A DNA stretch of 8,192 bases from Pleurocapsa sp. MO_226.B13 (GCA_030064795.1 JASJEI010000424.1:1-8192); one strand, 5' to 3'; numbered from the stretch's first letter, positions 1-8,019 are shown. Translations and numbers: made by a program. Notes: generated by a model from the letters alone, not told the origin.

Positions 1-36
1 CTTGCGCCTACATGCGGAATTACGCCTTTGTGTCGA

Positions 37-123
37 CGCGGGGGTGGATAGGGGGACTTATTTCAGTTGTCTTAATCTATTCAATAGTTAACTGTTCTTA
101 GTTAAAAGTCCCCCATCCCCGCG
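37..123. repeat. Long imperfect inverted repeat, G/C-rich arms
   Basis: The left arm (37-59, reading CGCGGGGG...GGGGGACTT) pairs with the right arm (106-123, AAGTCCCCCATCCCCGCG); the left arm carries about 5 extra bases. The spacer of about 46 nt is AT-rich and contains a smaller inverted pair, TTAACT / AGTTAA. The arms are far more GC-rich than the surroundings. The first 30 bases of the window (around TGCGGAATTACGCC) also look like intergenic repeat DNA. No transposase ORF or T-run supports an insertion sequence or a simple terminator. I read it as an interspersed palindromic element; its family is not identified. Confidence 0.5.
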
Positions 124-228
124 CACCGCTGTGGACTTTTCTAATGCAACATTTAAGGCTTGTCAGTCCCCTAGTTTGCAATACTTAAATAATATCGATG
201 TGCAGAACGCATTTTTAATTAATTTATG

Positions 229-257
229 TTGAGCTTTAGTAAGTTAGGCTACAAAAT
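229..257 (+). promoter_or_regulatory. Possible sigma-70-type promoter of the 49-aa ORF
   Basis: TTGAGC (229-234) is separated by 17 bp from CAAAAT (252-257). Both hexamers are partial matches to the consensus. The position, about 50 bp before the ATG at 307, fits. In AT-rich DNA such pairs arise often by chance, so this is only a candidate. Confidence 0.22.
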
Positions 258-306
258 TTAGCTTCTGTAGATGCCATCCTAGACTAAGTTTAGTTACAAG
301 GCATTA

Positions 307-456
307 ATGAAAAACTTAGCACCATACTTAGTTGCTTCAATTTTGGGTTCGATCGCAGGAATCGGACACGGTATTGTATCTCATTTTCAAGAGCTACCTT
401 TTTCTTTGGCAGATCAAGTAATCGAATCGGTTCGGGACGAGCGTGTTCTTTATTAG
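307..456 (+). CDS. Small predicted membrane protein, 49 aa, unknown function
   Basis: This short ORF starts with ATG after an AAGG ribosome-binding site with a 5-nt spacer (298-301) and ends at TAG. The product begins MKNLAPYLVASILGSIAG. Residues 4-25 are hydrophobic and would form one membrane helix. They contain a GxxxGxxxG run (G14, G18, G22), a pattern that favours tight helix packing. The C-terminal half (about 27-49) is amphipathic and charged and ends in Leu-Tyr. The good ribosome-binding site, the coherent helix-plus-tail layout and an in-frame HIP1-like GCGATCGCA-type codon context argue for a real gene. It may be a conserved cyanobacterial hypothetical protein, but I cannot name a family. 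It stands alone; the next gene on this strand starts 335 bp downstream. Confidence 0.6.
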   Translation: MKNLAPYLVASILGSIAGIGHGIVSHFQELPFSLADQVIESVRDERVLY

Positions 457-791
457 ATATATTTACGGGGTGTCATTAGCACTAACGATAAGAATTAAAG
501 TAATGTTAACAAATTAGCTGATACAAAAGTGCGATCTCCTGACTGATGCTAAAGTGCGATCGCTAATCGATTTAATTAATATTTTTTAATATTGCACGAC
601 ATTATACTTACCCTTGTTCCGATCTCGCGCTTCATCCGATCGGGTAAAAGGGTTAGATTCTCGCTCTTGTTTGCCAAACCTATCTTTCCATACAGAGCAA
701 ATATTAAATATTCTGACAATTGTAACAATAGCTACAGTTTTCGGGAGATAATCAAAAGTGAAATATTCGATAATCATAGAGGTTATTACTA
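457..791. other. Intergenic stretch, no convincing gene
   Basis: This AT-rich gap holds a pair of 20-bp imperfect direct repeats (listed separately), one HIP1 site (556-563) and the pair AATATT-TTTT-AATATT (578-593). Open frames on both strands near 586-810 begin only with TTG, lack ribosome-binding sites and overlap each other antisense, so I do not call them. The 3' end supplies the AGAGG ribosome-binding site of the following small gene. Confidence 0.5.
518..562. repeat. Imperfect 20-bp direct repeat, two copies
   Basis: CTGATACAAAAGTGCGATCT (518-537) is followed 25 bp later by CTGATGCTAAAGTGCGATCG (543-562), with 17 of 20 positions identical. The second copy runs into a HIP1 octamer. The spacing of about two and a half helical turns would suit a paired binding site, but a chance local duplication around a HIP1-like site explains it as well. 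Confidence 0.45.
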
Positions 792-995
792 ATGAGATTA
801 CAAACAGCAAGCGAAAATATTTCTAGCTTGGATCGGGCGTTAGGATTTATCTTGGCAGCTTTCTCCATGTTTGTGGTTGGTTATACAGCCACTCGCGCTT
901 TTCTCAGTCACTCTCAAACTCAGAACCAATCTCCAGCAAACCCCGATTTTGTCATACCCCATCAAGCTACCCTGTGGAGTGAATTTGGTAACTAA
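792..995 (+). CDS. Small single-pass membrane protein, 67 aa, unknown function
   Basis: The ORF opens with ATG, 9 nt after an AGAGG ribosome-binding site (778-782). An in-frame TAG at 777-779 rules out a longer product. Residues 1-15 are polar (start MRLQTASENISSLDR), residues about 16-37 form one hydrophobic helix (LGFILAAFSMFVVG), and residues 38-67 are a Gln/Ser/Asn/Pro-rich polar tail ending LWSEFGN. The layout resembles small thylakoid or plasma-membrane proteins of cyanobacteria, but no family is recognised and no catalytic motif is present. It is followed by a possible terminator near 1050-1083, so it looks monocistronic. The main alternative, a spurious ORF, is less likely because of the ribosome-binding site and the clean helix. 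Confidence 0.6.
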   Translation: MRLQTASENISSLDRALGFILAAFSMFVVGYTATRAFLSHSQTQNQSPANPDFVIPHQATLWSEFGN

Positions 996-1049
996 TTTAA
1001 GTAAACTATTGCTAAAAAAACTGTTAAATTTATTTATATTAAAAGCAGC

Positions 1050-1083
1050 AAGCACCTTTAAGTCTTGAGGCTTCTTTTTTTTG
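1050..1083 (+). terminator. Possible intrinsic terminator of the 67-aa gene
   Basis: AAGCACCT (1050-1057) can pair with AGGCTT (1068-1073) with a 2-nt bulge and a 10-nt loop, followed by CTTTTTTTT. The stem is short and bulged, so the call rests mostly on the T-run and on its position 55 bp after the stop codon. Confidence 0.4.
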
Positions 1084-1317
1084 TTCGTTGTTTGGTAATC
1101 CCAAATAAATAAATGTTTGCAACACCTGAAAATAATCTAATGGTAGAGTGGACAATGCTCAACCTACAGATTATATGTTGCATTCTTTTTTATATTTAAT
1201 CTCATAATCTCGAAATAATAACCTTCACATCGATAGATTGGTGTCAATTCTGGAGAAAAATGAACTTGGGAAGGCTAAGTATAGTAGAAAAATTCCTCGT
1301 TTAGTCAAATAATCAGC

Positions 1318-1335
1318 TAAGTTATAAATAACTTA
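1318..1335. promoter_or_regulatory. Perfect palindrome upstream of glpD, possible operator
   Basis: TAAGTTAT-AA-ATAACTTA has 8-bp arms that match perfectly and a 2-bp centre. It lies 35 bp before the glpD ATG. A -10-like TATATA/TATAGA (1352-1359) follows 16-18 bp later, so a protein bound to the palindrome would cover the -35 region, as expected for a repressor. No regulator gene is visible nearby. Palindromes of A/T-rich composition occur by chance more often than mixed ones, so the role is inferred. Confidence 0.35.
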
Positions 1336-1370
1336 ATCAGAAATATTGAATTATATAGATACTTTTTTTT

Positions 1371-3044
1371 ATGCGAGACTTTGCTCAAATTCAACAAACA
1401 AACTACGATGTAATCGTAATCGGTGGCGGAATTAATGGTGCAGGTGTCGCGAGGGATGCAGCCCTACGAGGCTTGAAAACAATTTTAGTCGAGAAAAATG
1501 ATTTTGCCAGCGGTAGTTCTAGTTGGTCTAGTCGTCTGATTCACGGCGGTTTGCGCTATTTAGAATATTTTGAATTTCCTCTGGTAAGAGAATCACTCAA
1601 AGAAAGAGAAGTATTACTTCGCAATGCGCCCCATTTGGTTAACCCCTTACAACTTACCATTCCTGTTTATCGCGATCGCTCTCGTCCCTACTGGAAGATT
1701 TGGGCGGGGATGATTCTTTACGATGTTTTTAGTTTTGACAAAACTCTTCCCGTGCATCGGATGTTACCTGACAAGAAATTTCAACAGCTATTTCGCTCTA
1801 TAGACAAAGAAAATTTAGCTGGTGGTGCGCAATATTATGACGGACAAGTTACTTTTGCCGAACGTCTTTGTTTAGAAAACATTATTTCAGCCCAAAATGC
1901 AGGTGCGACAGTCTTAAACTACATTGAAGTCACCGAACTTCCCATAAGCGATGCTCGCATTACCGATGTCGTTTGCAAAGATAAGCTGACAGGAGAAAGT
2001 TTTACAATTTCAGGTAGCCAAGATGCAGTGATAATCAATACCGCAGGGCCTTGGATAGACCATGTGTGCAAACGAGGTAGCAAAGCTGGACAAAACTTTA
2101 CAATTGGTGATGGGAAGAAAAATGGTGGCACAAAAGGCAGTCATATCGTCGTCGATCCTTTTCCTGGCGCACCCGACTCCAGTCTATATGTAGAAGCAAA
2201 ATCCGATGGTCGTCCTTTCTTTATTCTTTCTTGGTTGGATAAGTATTTAATTGGTACGACTGACATACCTTACAAAGATGATATCGAAAATATCAAAGCC
2301 GATAACGACGAAATTGATTATCTCCTCCAAGAGACTAATAACATTATCCCCACCGCTAATTTGAAACGAGAGGATGTGAAATTCACCTATTCAGGAGTGC
2401 GTCCTTTACCCAATTCAGAAGGCAAAAAACCAGGTAGTATCACTCGCAAACATATTATTTTCGATCACAAAAAAGAAGGAGTCAAGAATCTATTTACTCT
2501 CATTGGTGGTAAGCTAACTACCTATCGTAATGTTGGCGAAGAAATGGTAGATGCAATCCTCAAACGCATGAAGCGATCGCCCATACCCTGTCGTACGGAC
2601 TCCTTACCTCTTCCTGGCTGTATCCTCAAGAGCGATCCTCGGATCCAAAAGGCAATCACCGAATATAGTCCTAGCCTATCGGTTAAAACTATCGATCGCT
2701 TATTTACGATTTATGGTGCAAAAGCTGTAGAAGTATTAGCCTTGACCAGAGATAATCTGGAATTGTGTCAGTCTCTGAGTCCCGATTTACCCGATATTAA
2801 AGCTCAAATTGTTTATGCAGTAGAAACAGAGTTTGCCGAAACTATAGTAGATATTTTGCGTCGTCGTACCACTTTATTTATGAATGGCAATTATGGCATG
2901 GATTTATTGCCAGTAGTCAGCCAAACCTTACAAAAATACTGTGGGTGGACGCAAGAAAGATGCGATCGCGCCTGTGATGAATATCGCTTTTATATGGAGC
3001 ATAACTGTATTCCTGATTTCCAAAAAGCTTTGGTAAAAAGTTAA
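1371..3044 (+). CDS. glpD: Glycerol-3-phosphate dehydrogenase, FAD-dependent (quinone-linked)
   Basis: The enzyme oxidises sn-glycerol 3-phosphate to dihydroxyacetone phosphate and passes electrons through FAD to membrane quinones, linking glycerol and lipid turnover to central carbon metabolism. At 557 aa it has normal length for the aerobic GlpD family. The N-terminus carries the FAD Rossmann motif GGGINGAG (18-25) and the ribose-binding Glu41, followed by the family signature region around SSRLIHGGLRYL (53-64). TKGSH (254-258), SGVRPL (341-346) and GGKLTTYR (379-386) are typical of the substrate and FAD site, and the C-terminal DAO_C helical domain spans about 410-545. No signal peptide is present; it is expected to be a peripheral protein on the cytoplasmic face of the membrane. 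An in-frame TAG at 1356-1358 fixes the start at this ATG, yet eight T residues precede it and there is no Shine-Dalgarno site. It stands alone, with repeats downstream. Confidence 0.95.
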   Translation: MRDFAQIQQTNYDVIVIGGGINGAGVARDAALRGLKTILVEKNDFASGSSSWSSRLIHGGLRYLEYFEFPLVRESLKEREVLLRNAPHLVNPLQLTIPVYRDRSRPYWKIWAGMILYDVFSFDKTLPVHRMLPDKKFQQLFRSIDKENLAGGAQYYDGQVTFAERLCLENIISAQNAGATVLNYIEVTELPISDARITDVVCKDKLTGESFTISGSQDAVIINTAGPWIDHVCKRGSKAGQNFTIGDGKKNGGTKGSHIVVDPFPGAPDSSLYVEAKSDGRPFFILSWLDKYLIGTTDIPYKDDIENIKADNDEIDYLLQETNNIIPTANLKREDVKFTYSGVRPLPNSEGKKPGSITRKHIIFDHKKEGVKNLFTLIGGKLTTYRNVGEEMVDAILKRMKRSPIPCRTDSLPLPGCILKSDPRIQKAITEYSPSLSVKTIDRLFTIYGAKAVEVLALTRDNLELCQSLSPDLPDIKAQIVYAVETEFAETIVDILRRRTTLFMNGNYGMDLLPVVSQTLQKYCGWTQERCDRACDEYRFYMEHNCIPDFQKALVKS

Positions 3045-3065
3045 ATAAATTTGAATTCGAGGTTC

Positions 3066-3117
3066 GTAGGGGCGTTTCGCGATGCGGAGCGAGTCCTTTA
3101 GAGCGAAACGCCCGTAC
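3066..3117. repeat. Palindromic intergenic repeat, 15-bp arms
   Basis: GTAGGGGCGTTTCGC (3066-3080) pairs with GCGAAACGCCCGTAC (3103-3117) at 14 of 15 positions, including an 11-bp perfect core, around a 22-nt loop. The loop contains the motif GGAGCGAGTCCTTTAG. Repeats of this appearance are frequent between cyanobacterial genes. Its position 21 bp after the glpD stop means the RNA hairpin could end or protect the glpD transcript, but there is no T-run. Confidence 0.65.
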
Positions 3118-3122
3118 AGTAG

Positions 3123-3190
3123 GTAGGGTGGGCAAAAACAACATACTGTAAATTTAATTTTAGTAGCTTTTGTCAATTTGCCCACCTTAC
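3123..3190. repeat. Second inverted repeat, GGTGGGCAAA family
   Basis: GTAGGGTGGGCAAA (3123-3136) pairs with TTTGCCCACCTTAC (3177-3190) at 13 of 14 positions, separated by a 40-nt AT-rich centre. It differs in sequence from the adjacent element and so is a separate insertion. GTAGGGTGGGCA / TGCCCACC palindromes are a familiar interspersed type in cyanobacteria. It sits between the convergent glpD and rodZ-like genes and could act as a two-way transcription barrier. Confidence 0.6.
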
Positions 3191-3262
3191 GGTTAATCAA
3201 ATAGCGATCGCTTTAAAAGATCTGGCGATCGCGCTGTTCGAGATATTTTTGTTATTTGATAG

Positions 3263-4045
3263 TTAATTAACAGTATAAGTAATCTCTTCTACCTCTCCTG
3301 GCGCGCCTAAGACTTTCTTCTGCTCGTTATTAAAACTAATTACTACTCCTCCCGCGTTTCCAGCACGTATTGTTACCTCTCGCTTGCCAGTCCATTGGCG
3401 TTGAGTACCTTTAAGTAAAGTGCCTTCAAAAGCGAGCTTGCCATCTACCATTACTTTGAGCCAGCAACGCTCCTGAAGATTGATGCCTACAGTGACTGAA
3501 TTAGAATCGCTCGACTGAGAAACAAATTGAGGTACTGAAGGGATGGTAGTATTTGTATTTGGGCTAGGATTTTCGGCTTGGGTAACTTCTGAATCGAGAG
3601 GAGGTTCTTCAACTGGGATCTGTTCGACTATTACAGGGCGTTCGACCCAGACAGTTATAGCCTTTGCTGAAAGCACCACCAGTATAATATACATCAAATA
3701 AAGATGAAGCGATCGCAATTGGAAACTAAACCAGTAGTTGCGTTTATCTGTAGAAACAACACGAGACTTTGCATTCGTGACATCGATTGCAGGGGTTGTT
3801 TCAAACTTAATTTCTGGAGCATCTAGCTCTCTGGCATATTTAGCGACTAAAGCCTTAATATAAAATAGTTCTGGTAACTCTTCTAGATCTCCAGTTTCAA
3901 TTGCTTCTAACAACCGTTTGGAAATATGTGTCTTAGCTGCGACAGAATCCAAAGAAACTTCTTTAGCTATACGAATACGTTGTAAATTAGAGCCTATTTC
4001 CTGAAGTTTTTTTTGTTGGTCTGTGGTTAAATTACTTTTTGTCAT
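3263..4045 (-). CDS. RodZ-like helix-turn-helix membrane protein with DUF4115 domain
   Basis: The product is 260 aa from the ATG chosen here. Residues about 12-75 form an Xre-type helix-turn-helix of the RodZ kind ([20 protein letters not shown], then [18 protein letters not shown]). Residues about 116-133 form one membrane helix preceded by Lys/Arg, predicting a cytoplasmic N-terminus. A Pro/Glu/Thr-rich linker (about 140-178) leads to a periplasmic DUF4115 domain (about 185-255) with [10 protein letters not shown] and [13 protein letters not shown]. RodZ proteins couple the MreB cytoskeleton to wall synthesis and cell shape; the cyanobacterial members have the same layout. A longer start at 4072 is possible, but AGGAG eight bases before the ATG at 4043-4045 decides for the shorter form. 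The start overlaps the 3' end of the upstream pseudouridine synthase gene by 14 bp, implying co-transcription and translational coupling. Confidence 0.85.
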   Translation of the reverse strand: MTKSNLTTDQQKKLQEIGSNLQRIRIAKEVSLDSVAAKTHISKRLLEAIETGDLEELPELFYIKALVAKYARELDAPEIKFETTPAIDVTNAKSRVVSTDKRNYWFSFQLRSLHLYLMYIILVVLSAKAITVWVERPVIVEQIPVEEPPLDSEVTQAENPSPNTNTTIPSVPQFVSQSSDSNSVTVGINLQERCWLKVMVDGKLAFEGTLLKGTQRQWTGKREVTIRAGNAGGVVISFNNEQKKVLGAPGEVEEITYTVN

Positions 4046-4829
4046 ATACTGCGCTCCTAGGTTGTGCAGCAACTTTTAAATGTTTTGGATGATAAGAATT
4101 TTGGAGAAAGTTAATTTCGGCTGGTTGAAGATGCCTGTATTTACCTAGGGGTAGTTTATCTTGACCAAGAGAATTCAAGGTGATATAACCAATCGCGGTA
4201 CGATGTAACTTTTGTACTTGATAACCAAGTTTCTCAGCTACACGGCGTATTTGTCGATTTCTGCCCTCAGTTAAAATGATTTCAATAGTTTTTGATTCGC
4301 CAGATTGAATCAGCTTAATTTTTGCTGGTAAGGTTTTTTTACCGTCTAACACGATGCCTCTACGCCACAAAGCCAAATCTTTTTTGGTTGGAGGACGATC
4401 CAACTCAACAACATAAGTTTTGGGTAAGTGATAGCGGGGATGAGTCAAGCCAAGAGTTAATTTGCCGTCATTGGTTAAAATTAAAGCACCACTGGAGGCA
4501 TAATCTAATCTACCTACAGGATGAATTCCAGTTCCTTGTTGGAGTTTTGTAGGTAATAAATCGATGACAGTAGTACGTTCCTGAGGATCGAAACAAGTAG
4601 ATACTACTCCAGTCGGCTTGTTTAGTAATAAATAGATAAGTTGAGGGCGATCGGATATCTTGATTAACTTACCATCTACGTGGAGTGAATCCACGGTTAA
4701 ATCGACTTTATCTCCCAAACTAGCTACTCGACCATTAATCTGAATTCTTCGATCTAGAATCATTTTTTCTGCTTTGCGTCGCGAGGCAATTCCCCACTGG
4801 GACAAAACTTTTTGAACTCGTTCGGACAT
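4032..4829 (-). CDS. rRNA pseudouridine synthase, RsuA/RluB family
   Basis: At 265 aa it has the usual length for this family, which converts a single uridine in rRNA to pseudouridine. An S4 RNA-binding domain fills about residues 2-48 ([20 protein letters not shown], then the INGR turn). The catalytic domain has NKPTGVVST (70-78), the active-site GRLD with Asp109 followed by [11 protein letters not shown], and the late motifs EGRNRQIRR (188-196) and KLHRTAIG (207-214). Whether it acts like RsuA on 16S or like RluB on 23S rRNA cannot be settled from the sequence; the short C-terminus and GRLD context look more RluB-like. An in-frame TAG 12 nt upstream excludes a longer start; the ribosome-binding site is weak. 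A TATACT box (4855-4850 on the minus strand) could be its -10. It is the first gene of a pair with the RodZ-like gene. Confidence 0.92.
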   Translation of the reverse strand: MSERVQKVLSQWGIASRRKAEKMILDRRIQINGRVASLGDKVDLTVDSLHVDGKLIKISDRPQLIYLLLNKPTGVVSTCFDPQERTTVIDLLPTKLQQGTGIHPVGRLDYASSGALILTNDGKLTLGLTHPRYHLPKTYVVELDRPPTKKDLALWRRGIVLDGKKTLPAKIKLIQSGESKTIEIILTEGRNRQIRRVAEKLGYQVQKLHRTAIGYITLNSLGQDKLPLGKYRHLQPAEINFLQNSYHPKHLKVAAQPRSAVYDKK

Positions 4830-4959
4830 GGAGAAATTTTTCTACCAGCAGTATAATTCTAATTTTACAGCTAGTATCCTCCTAAAATAAACGAGTTACT
4901 CAAGCTACTCATATATTTCCCAAAAAAAAGTGATAAAGTATCAGACGATTGAAGAAATT

Positions 4960-4975
4960 GTTATCTATTGATAAC
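4960..4975. promoter_or_regulatory. Palindrome GTTATC-TATT-GATAAC in a divergent promoter region
   Basis: Six-bp perfect arms surround 4 nt. The decamer TGAAGAAATT occurs on each side (4950-4959 and 4986-4995), so the palindrome is framed by direct repeats. It lies in the 186-bp region between the pseudouridine synthase gene and the DUF2993 gene, 40 bp before the latter. This may be an operator for one or both, or chance in AT-rich DNA. Confidence 0.3.
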
Positions 4976-5015
4976 TTGGAGTTGCTGAAGAAATTTTGCA
5001 TTATATAACTATAGT

Positions 5016-5711
5016 ATGGGAGCGATCGCCAAATTCTTGTCCACTGCCGTTAAGCTTTATTTGCGATCGCAAGTCAGTCAGGTAGAACAGTTGCAGGTAA
5101 AGATTGTTGGCAAAGACGGCCAAATCCTCAAAGGGTATATTCCTCAAGTATTTTTAAGCTGTCAGCGTGGTGTCTATCAAGGACTGTATTTACGTGAAGT
5201 TGAAGTCAACGGCACTAATATTGCTTTTAATCTACCAGAGGTATTAAAAAAGAAACCTTTACAACTTTTAGAGCCTATAGCGGTAGCAATTAATTTCTGT
5301 TTAAATGCTAAAGATCTAGAATCTTCTTTGGATTCTGCTTTATTGCAAAGTGGTTTATCAGACTTATGGCAAATTATCTTATCCACCCCCAGAGTAACTC
5401 CTCTTTCCTCCGAATTAGCCAGTTCGAGTGTTGAGTGGAAGAATATTGCGATCTCCGAGCAACAATTGATTCTTTCAGGTATTTATCAAGACGATCTCGG
5501 TAGAAATAATCAAATAAATCTATCTACAGCAATAACTTTAGCCAACGATCGTACTCTGCGTTTATCTGCTCTAAAAATTGCCGATAAATCGAGTCTTTAC
5601 GAGTCTATTGAAGAATTAGAGATCGATCTAGGCACAGATGTAAAAATAGAACAATTAATTGTTAAATCAGAGCAAATATTATGTTCTGGAAAGATAATTA
5701 TTAACAATTGA
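5016..5711 (+). CDS. DUF2993 family protein (LmeA-like, phospholipid-binding type)
   Basis: The 231-aa product matches the cyanobacterial DUF2993 pattern. An N-terminal amphipathic segment (1-20) is followed by YLRSQVSQVEQLQVKIVG (15-32), then a run of beta strands with GVYQGLYLREVEVNG (52-66), FNLPEVLKKKPLQLLEPI (71-88), and the DLxxSLxSxLL helix (100-110). Members of this family, such as mycobacterial LmeA, bind phospholipids, but the role of the cyanobacterial group is not established. There is no cleavable signal peptide, so a peripheral membrane role on the cytoplasmic side is the simplest reading. A TGA at 4986-4988 limits the frame, so ATG at 5016 is the start, though no Shine-Dalgarno site precedes it. 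Its last 11 bases overlap the 3' end of the convergent tRNA nucleotidyltransferase gene. Confidence 0.8.
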   Translation: MGAIAKFLSTAVKLYLRSQVSQVEQLQVKIVGKDGQILKGYIPQVFLSCQRGVYQGLYLREVEVNGTNIAFNLPEVLKKKPLQLLEPIAVAINFCLNAKDLESSLDSALLQSGLSDLWQIILSTPRVTPLSSELASSSVEWKNIAISEQQLILSGIYQDDLGRNNQINLSTAITLANDRTLRLSALKIADKSSLYESIEELEIDLGTDVKIEQLIVKSEQILCSGKIIINN

Positions 5712-6939
5712 CGGAATTATCTGGTATGGCTTGCAGCAAAGAAACAGCATAGTCTAAGGCTTGTTGTCTGGTGGATATTTTAGATTCAATTTGTGCTAGT
5801 TGAATTTCTGTTAGCAGCTTGCCAATTAGAGGAGAAGGCTTAAGCTTTAATTGACGAATCAGATCGTTACCTGTAACTAAGGGTTGGGGATGTGCTACTG
5901 GATCTGCGGGGTTGAGATAACGTTCGATTAATGGCTTGAGTAATTCTAAAGCTACGCCTGTGGCGATCGCTCTAACCATCAGTACAGGAAAAATCTCTTT
6001 GACATCTAAAAACCAAAAATACTGTTGACGCAAACTCATTTGGCTAGTCATAGCTTGCAGTTGAGGTAAATATTTAACTGTTTTGGTGACGGCTTTGATT
6101 TGAACGCGGGAATATTTTAGTTGGGTTAATTCTGCTTCCGCTGCGATCGCATCTGTAGCGACAAGAGTAGCCAGTTTACTTAAAAGATCTAGTTCGGATA
6201 AATCTAAACCCCAGTTAGAGCAAAATTTAATCCCATCTTCCACTCTATCTAGCTGCTCGATTTTAGCCCGATCGCTGCTAGGCAACCAAAACTTGAATAA
6301 ACCATCGGCTTCTGCTGCTGCCAGCCATTTATTACCCTGTGTAGCCGTGAAAATATAGTTGAATTCCGCCTGTACTCTTTCCGCTGCAACAGTAGCTAAA
6401 AGATGAGCGCGATCGCCAATCGCTTTTCTAGTTGCCCGTTCAATTATAAAATCTAGTTGTGCAGCCTGACGGTAAGCTCTCAGTAACCTCAAAGGATCGT
6501 CTTCTAAATTACTTGGAGAAACCATCCTGAGCAATCTTCGCTCTAGATCCGCTACTCCCCCCAGAGGATCGATAAGCTGCTGTGTTGCAAGATTGTAGGC
6601 GATCGCATTAATCGTAAAGTCGCGTCGTTTCAAGTCTGTTGCCAGACTATCTCCTTCTTGCTGGGCAAAATCTAATGTACCCTGGGGAAATACTACCCTA
6701 GCAATTTCTCTTTCTGCATCTAAGACAACAAACCCAGCACGGTAACGATGAGCGATGTCTTTAGCTATTTCGACGGCTTTTTTGGGTAAAACAAAATCTA
6801 AATCTAAAGGGGTTTTGTAGCGATGTAATAGAGCATCCCTTACCGATCCGCCAACTAAATATGCCGAATTTGGTAACTGATGAAAATCCCAGGGAAAATC
6901 TAAGCTAGCTAAATACAATTCGATCTGTTCTACAGCCAT
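5701..6939 (-). CDS. Class II tRNA nucleotidyltransferase (CCA- or CC-adding)
   Basis: This 412-aa protein adds nucleotides to the 3' end of tRNA. Motif A is GGSVRD (30-35) with the metal-binding DLD (46-48); a third acid is probably Asp90 in GTLDF. Motif B is RRDFTINA (105-112), followed by DPLGGVADLERRLLR (124-138). Motif D is EDDPLRLLRAYR (146-157), where Asp148 and Arg151 fit the base-selecting D and R, while the usual preceding Glu is Asp147. ERVQAEF (187-193) is motif E, and the rest is the helical body and tail. Between the third acid and motif B there are only about 14 residues; CCA-adding enzymes carry a longer flexible loop there. Some cyanobacteria split the work between CC-adding and A-adding enzymes, and a lost loop is a mark of the CC-adding type, so that is my preferred reading. 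The ribosome-binding site is poor. Confidence 0.92.
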   Translation of the reverse strand: MAVEQIELYLASLDFPWDFHQLPNSAYLVGGSVRDALLHRYKTPLDLDFVLPKKAVEIAKDIAHRYRAGFVVLDAEREIARVVFPQGTLDFAQQEGDSLATDLKRRDFTINAIAYNLATQQLIDPLGGVADLERRLLRMVSPSNLEDDPLRLLRAYRQAAQLDFIIERATRKAIGDRAHLLATVAAERVQAEFNYIFTATQGNKWLAAAEADGLFKFWLPSSDRAKIEQLDRVEDGIKFCSNWGLDLSELDLLSKLATLVATDAIAAEAELTQLKYSRVQIKAVTKTVKYLPQLQAMTSQMSLRQQYFWFLDVKEIFPVLMVRAIATGVALELLKPLIERYLNPADPVAHPQPLVTGNDLIRQLKLKPSPLIGKLLTEIQLAQIESKISTRQQALDYAVSLLQAIPDNSVNC

Positions 6940-6940
6940 C

Positions 6941-6960
6941 TAAATTTATTTAAATTTATT
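6941..6960. repeat. Tandem 10-bp duplication upstream of the nucleotidyltransferase gene
   Basis: TAAATTTATT occurs twice in direct tandem immediately before the start codon of the minus-strand gene, inside the 85-bp divergent region shared with ycf34. It makes the 5' untranslated stretch purely A/T plus a few G/C and removes any Shine-Dalgarno site. Low-complexity sequence is a sufficient explanation. Confidence 0.5.
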
Positions 6961-7024
6961 ACTCAAATAAGTTGCCCTCTTTGTTAGATTAACAATTAAA
7001 GCATGAAGCTCAGGTTAGAAGAAT

Positions 7025-7273
7025 ATGTGTATTTGTATTAACTGCCAATATGTCGATCGCTGTCAAACTTACAACGCAGTAGAAACTCAACACCAGCAAC
7101 CCCACCTCACCGAAAATCCCACTTTTGAACCTATTGAACCTACGATCAACGTCAATATTCGCACCCAAGGTGAAAATATCGAAATGGAATGGGATGTAGT
7201 CGGCTGTGAAAGCTTTGTTGAGGAGATGGGTAGATGGTCTAAATTACGCCCTGGTGTCGCTGTACCGACGTAA
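7025..7273 (+). CDS. ycf34: Ycf34 family Fe-S protein
   Basis: The 82-aa product begins MCICINCQYVDRCQTY and continues VETQHQQPHL, the signature of Ycf34, a protein of cyanobacteria and red-lineage plastids. Cys2, Cys4, Cys7 and Cys13, with Cys61 further on, supply the ligands; in Synechocystis Ycf34 was reported to bind an iron-sulfur cluster and to affect photosynthetic electron transport. The middle (about 28-45) is Pro/Glu/Thr-rich and variable, while the C-terminus (MEWDVVGCESFVEEMGRW, 54-71) is conserved in the family. The protein is cytosolic with no membrane segment. Length is typical. The gene is divergent from the tRNA nucleotidyltransferase gene across 85 bp; the start has a weak AGAAGA site. 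The dedA gene follows 92 bp later with its own candidate promoter. Confidence 0.9.
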   Translation: MCICINCQYVDRCQTYNAVETQHQQPHLTENPTFEPIEPTINVNIRTQGENIEMEWDVVGCESFVEEMGRWSKLRPGVAVPT

Positions 7274-7302
7274 ATTACTGTTGATTAAGATTCTAGTAAT
7301 AA

Positions 7303-7332
7303 TTGACACCTTTGACCAATTCACGTCAGAAT
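7303..7332 (+). promoter_or_regulatory. Candidate promoter of the DedA-family gene
   Basis: A perfect -35 hexamer TTGACA (7303-7308) is followed after 18 bp by CAGAAT (7327-7332), 4 of 6 to the -10 consensus. Transcription would start near 7340, giving a leader of about 25 nt. That would make the DedA gene a transcription unit separate from ycf34. Confidence 0.38.
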
Positions 7333-7365
7333 GAGGAGTAACGTTAATCTTTGTTAAGACGTTGA

Positions 7366-7995
7366 ATGTCATTTGAGTTTTTTGATTTGGAATTCCTACA
7401 AGAAATCGCCAAAGTTTATGGTTACTGGGCGGTTTTTTTGGGAATTGCCCTAGAAAATACAGGTATTCCTTTGCCTGGAGAAACCATTGTAATCGTTGGG
7501 GGCTTTCTGGCTGGTAGTAGCGAATTAGACTACTGGCTGGTTTTAGGTAGCGCGATCGCTGGTGCGGTATTGGGAGATAATCTTGGTTACTGGGTTGGCA
7601 GAGTCGGTGGTTGGCCGCTGTTAGTCAGAATTGGTAGTATCTTCCGCATTCGGGAACAACAGCTAGAGCAAGCCAAAGATCGCTACAGTCAAAATGCTGC
7701 TCAAGCAGTATTCCTGGGGCGTTTTGTGACTATCTTGCGGATTTTTGCTGGGCCCTTAGCTGGTATTACCCAAATGCCCTACAGACTGTTTTTACTCTGC
7801 AATTTGGGGGGAGCTGCTGTTTGGGCGACTGCTATTGTCAGTCTGGCTTATTTTTTAGGTAAAGTTGTTTCCCTAGAACAAATTGTTGGCTGGGTTACTC
7901 AACTAGGAATAGCTGCATTGCTATTGGTTATTGGAGTCTTGTTAATTCCTATTGTTTGGGAGTATACACACAAGAAAATATTCTCTAGGGATTAA
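7366..7995 (+). CDS. DedA-family integral membrane protein
   Basis: The 209-aa product has the DedA (SNARE-associated Golgi protein, PF09335) layout: an N-terminal re-entrant or membrane segment, further hydrophobic stretches near 41-80, 125-165 and 173-197, and a short basic C-terminus. Key motifs are present: Glu30 in ALENTGIPLPGE with Glu39, GDNLGYWVGR (70-79) with Asp71, and GRFVTILRIFAGPLAG (118-133) with Arg119 and Arg125 spaced as in E. coli YqjA and YghB. Those bacterial proteins support proton-motive force homeostasis and envelope integrity, and related DedA proteins recycle undecaprenyl phosphate or flip phospholipids; which job this one has cannot be told. A TGA directly before the ATG fixes the start. 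The only strong GAGGAG (7333-7338) is about 27 nt upstream, too far to serve this start. Confidence 0.9.
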   Translation: MSFEFFDLEFLQEIAKVYGYWAVFLGIALENTGIPLPGETIVIVGGFLAGSSELDYWLVLGSAIAGAVLGDNLGYWVGRVGGWPLLVRIGSIFRIREQQLEQAKDRYSQNAAQAVFLGRFVTILRIFAGPLAGITQMPYRLFLLCNLGGAAVWATAIVSLAYFLGKVVSLEQIVGWVTQLGIAALLLVIGVLLIPIVWEYTHKKIFSRD

Positions 7996-8019
7996 TTTTT
8001 AATTATTCAGTTACAATAA

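Larger units (their letters stand above)
996..1370. other. Gap before glpD: terminator candidate, palindrome, leader
   Basis: After the 67-aa gene the sequence is AT-rich. It carries a weak hairpin with a T-run (1050-1083), a 14-codon micro-ORF with a GGAG site (1260-1304), and a perfect palindrome (1318-1335). A stretch at about 1138-1165 resembles a tRNA D-arm but no tRNA can be folded from it. No protein gene of normal size is supported. Confidence 0.5.
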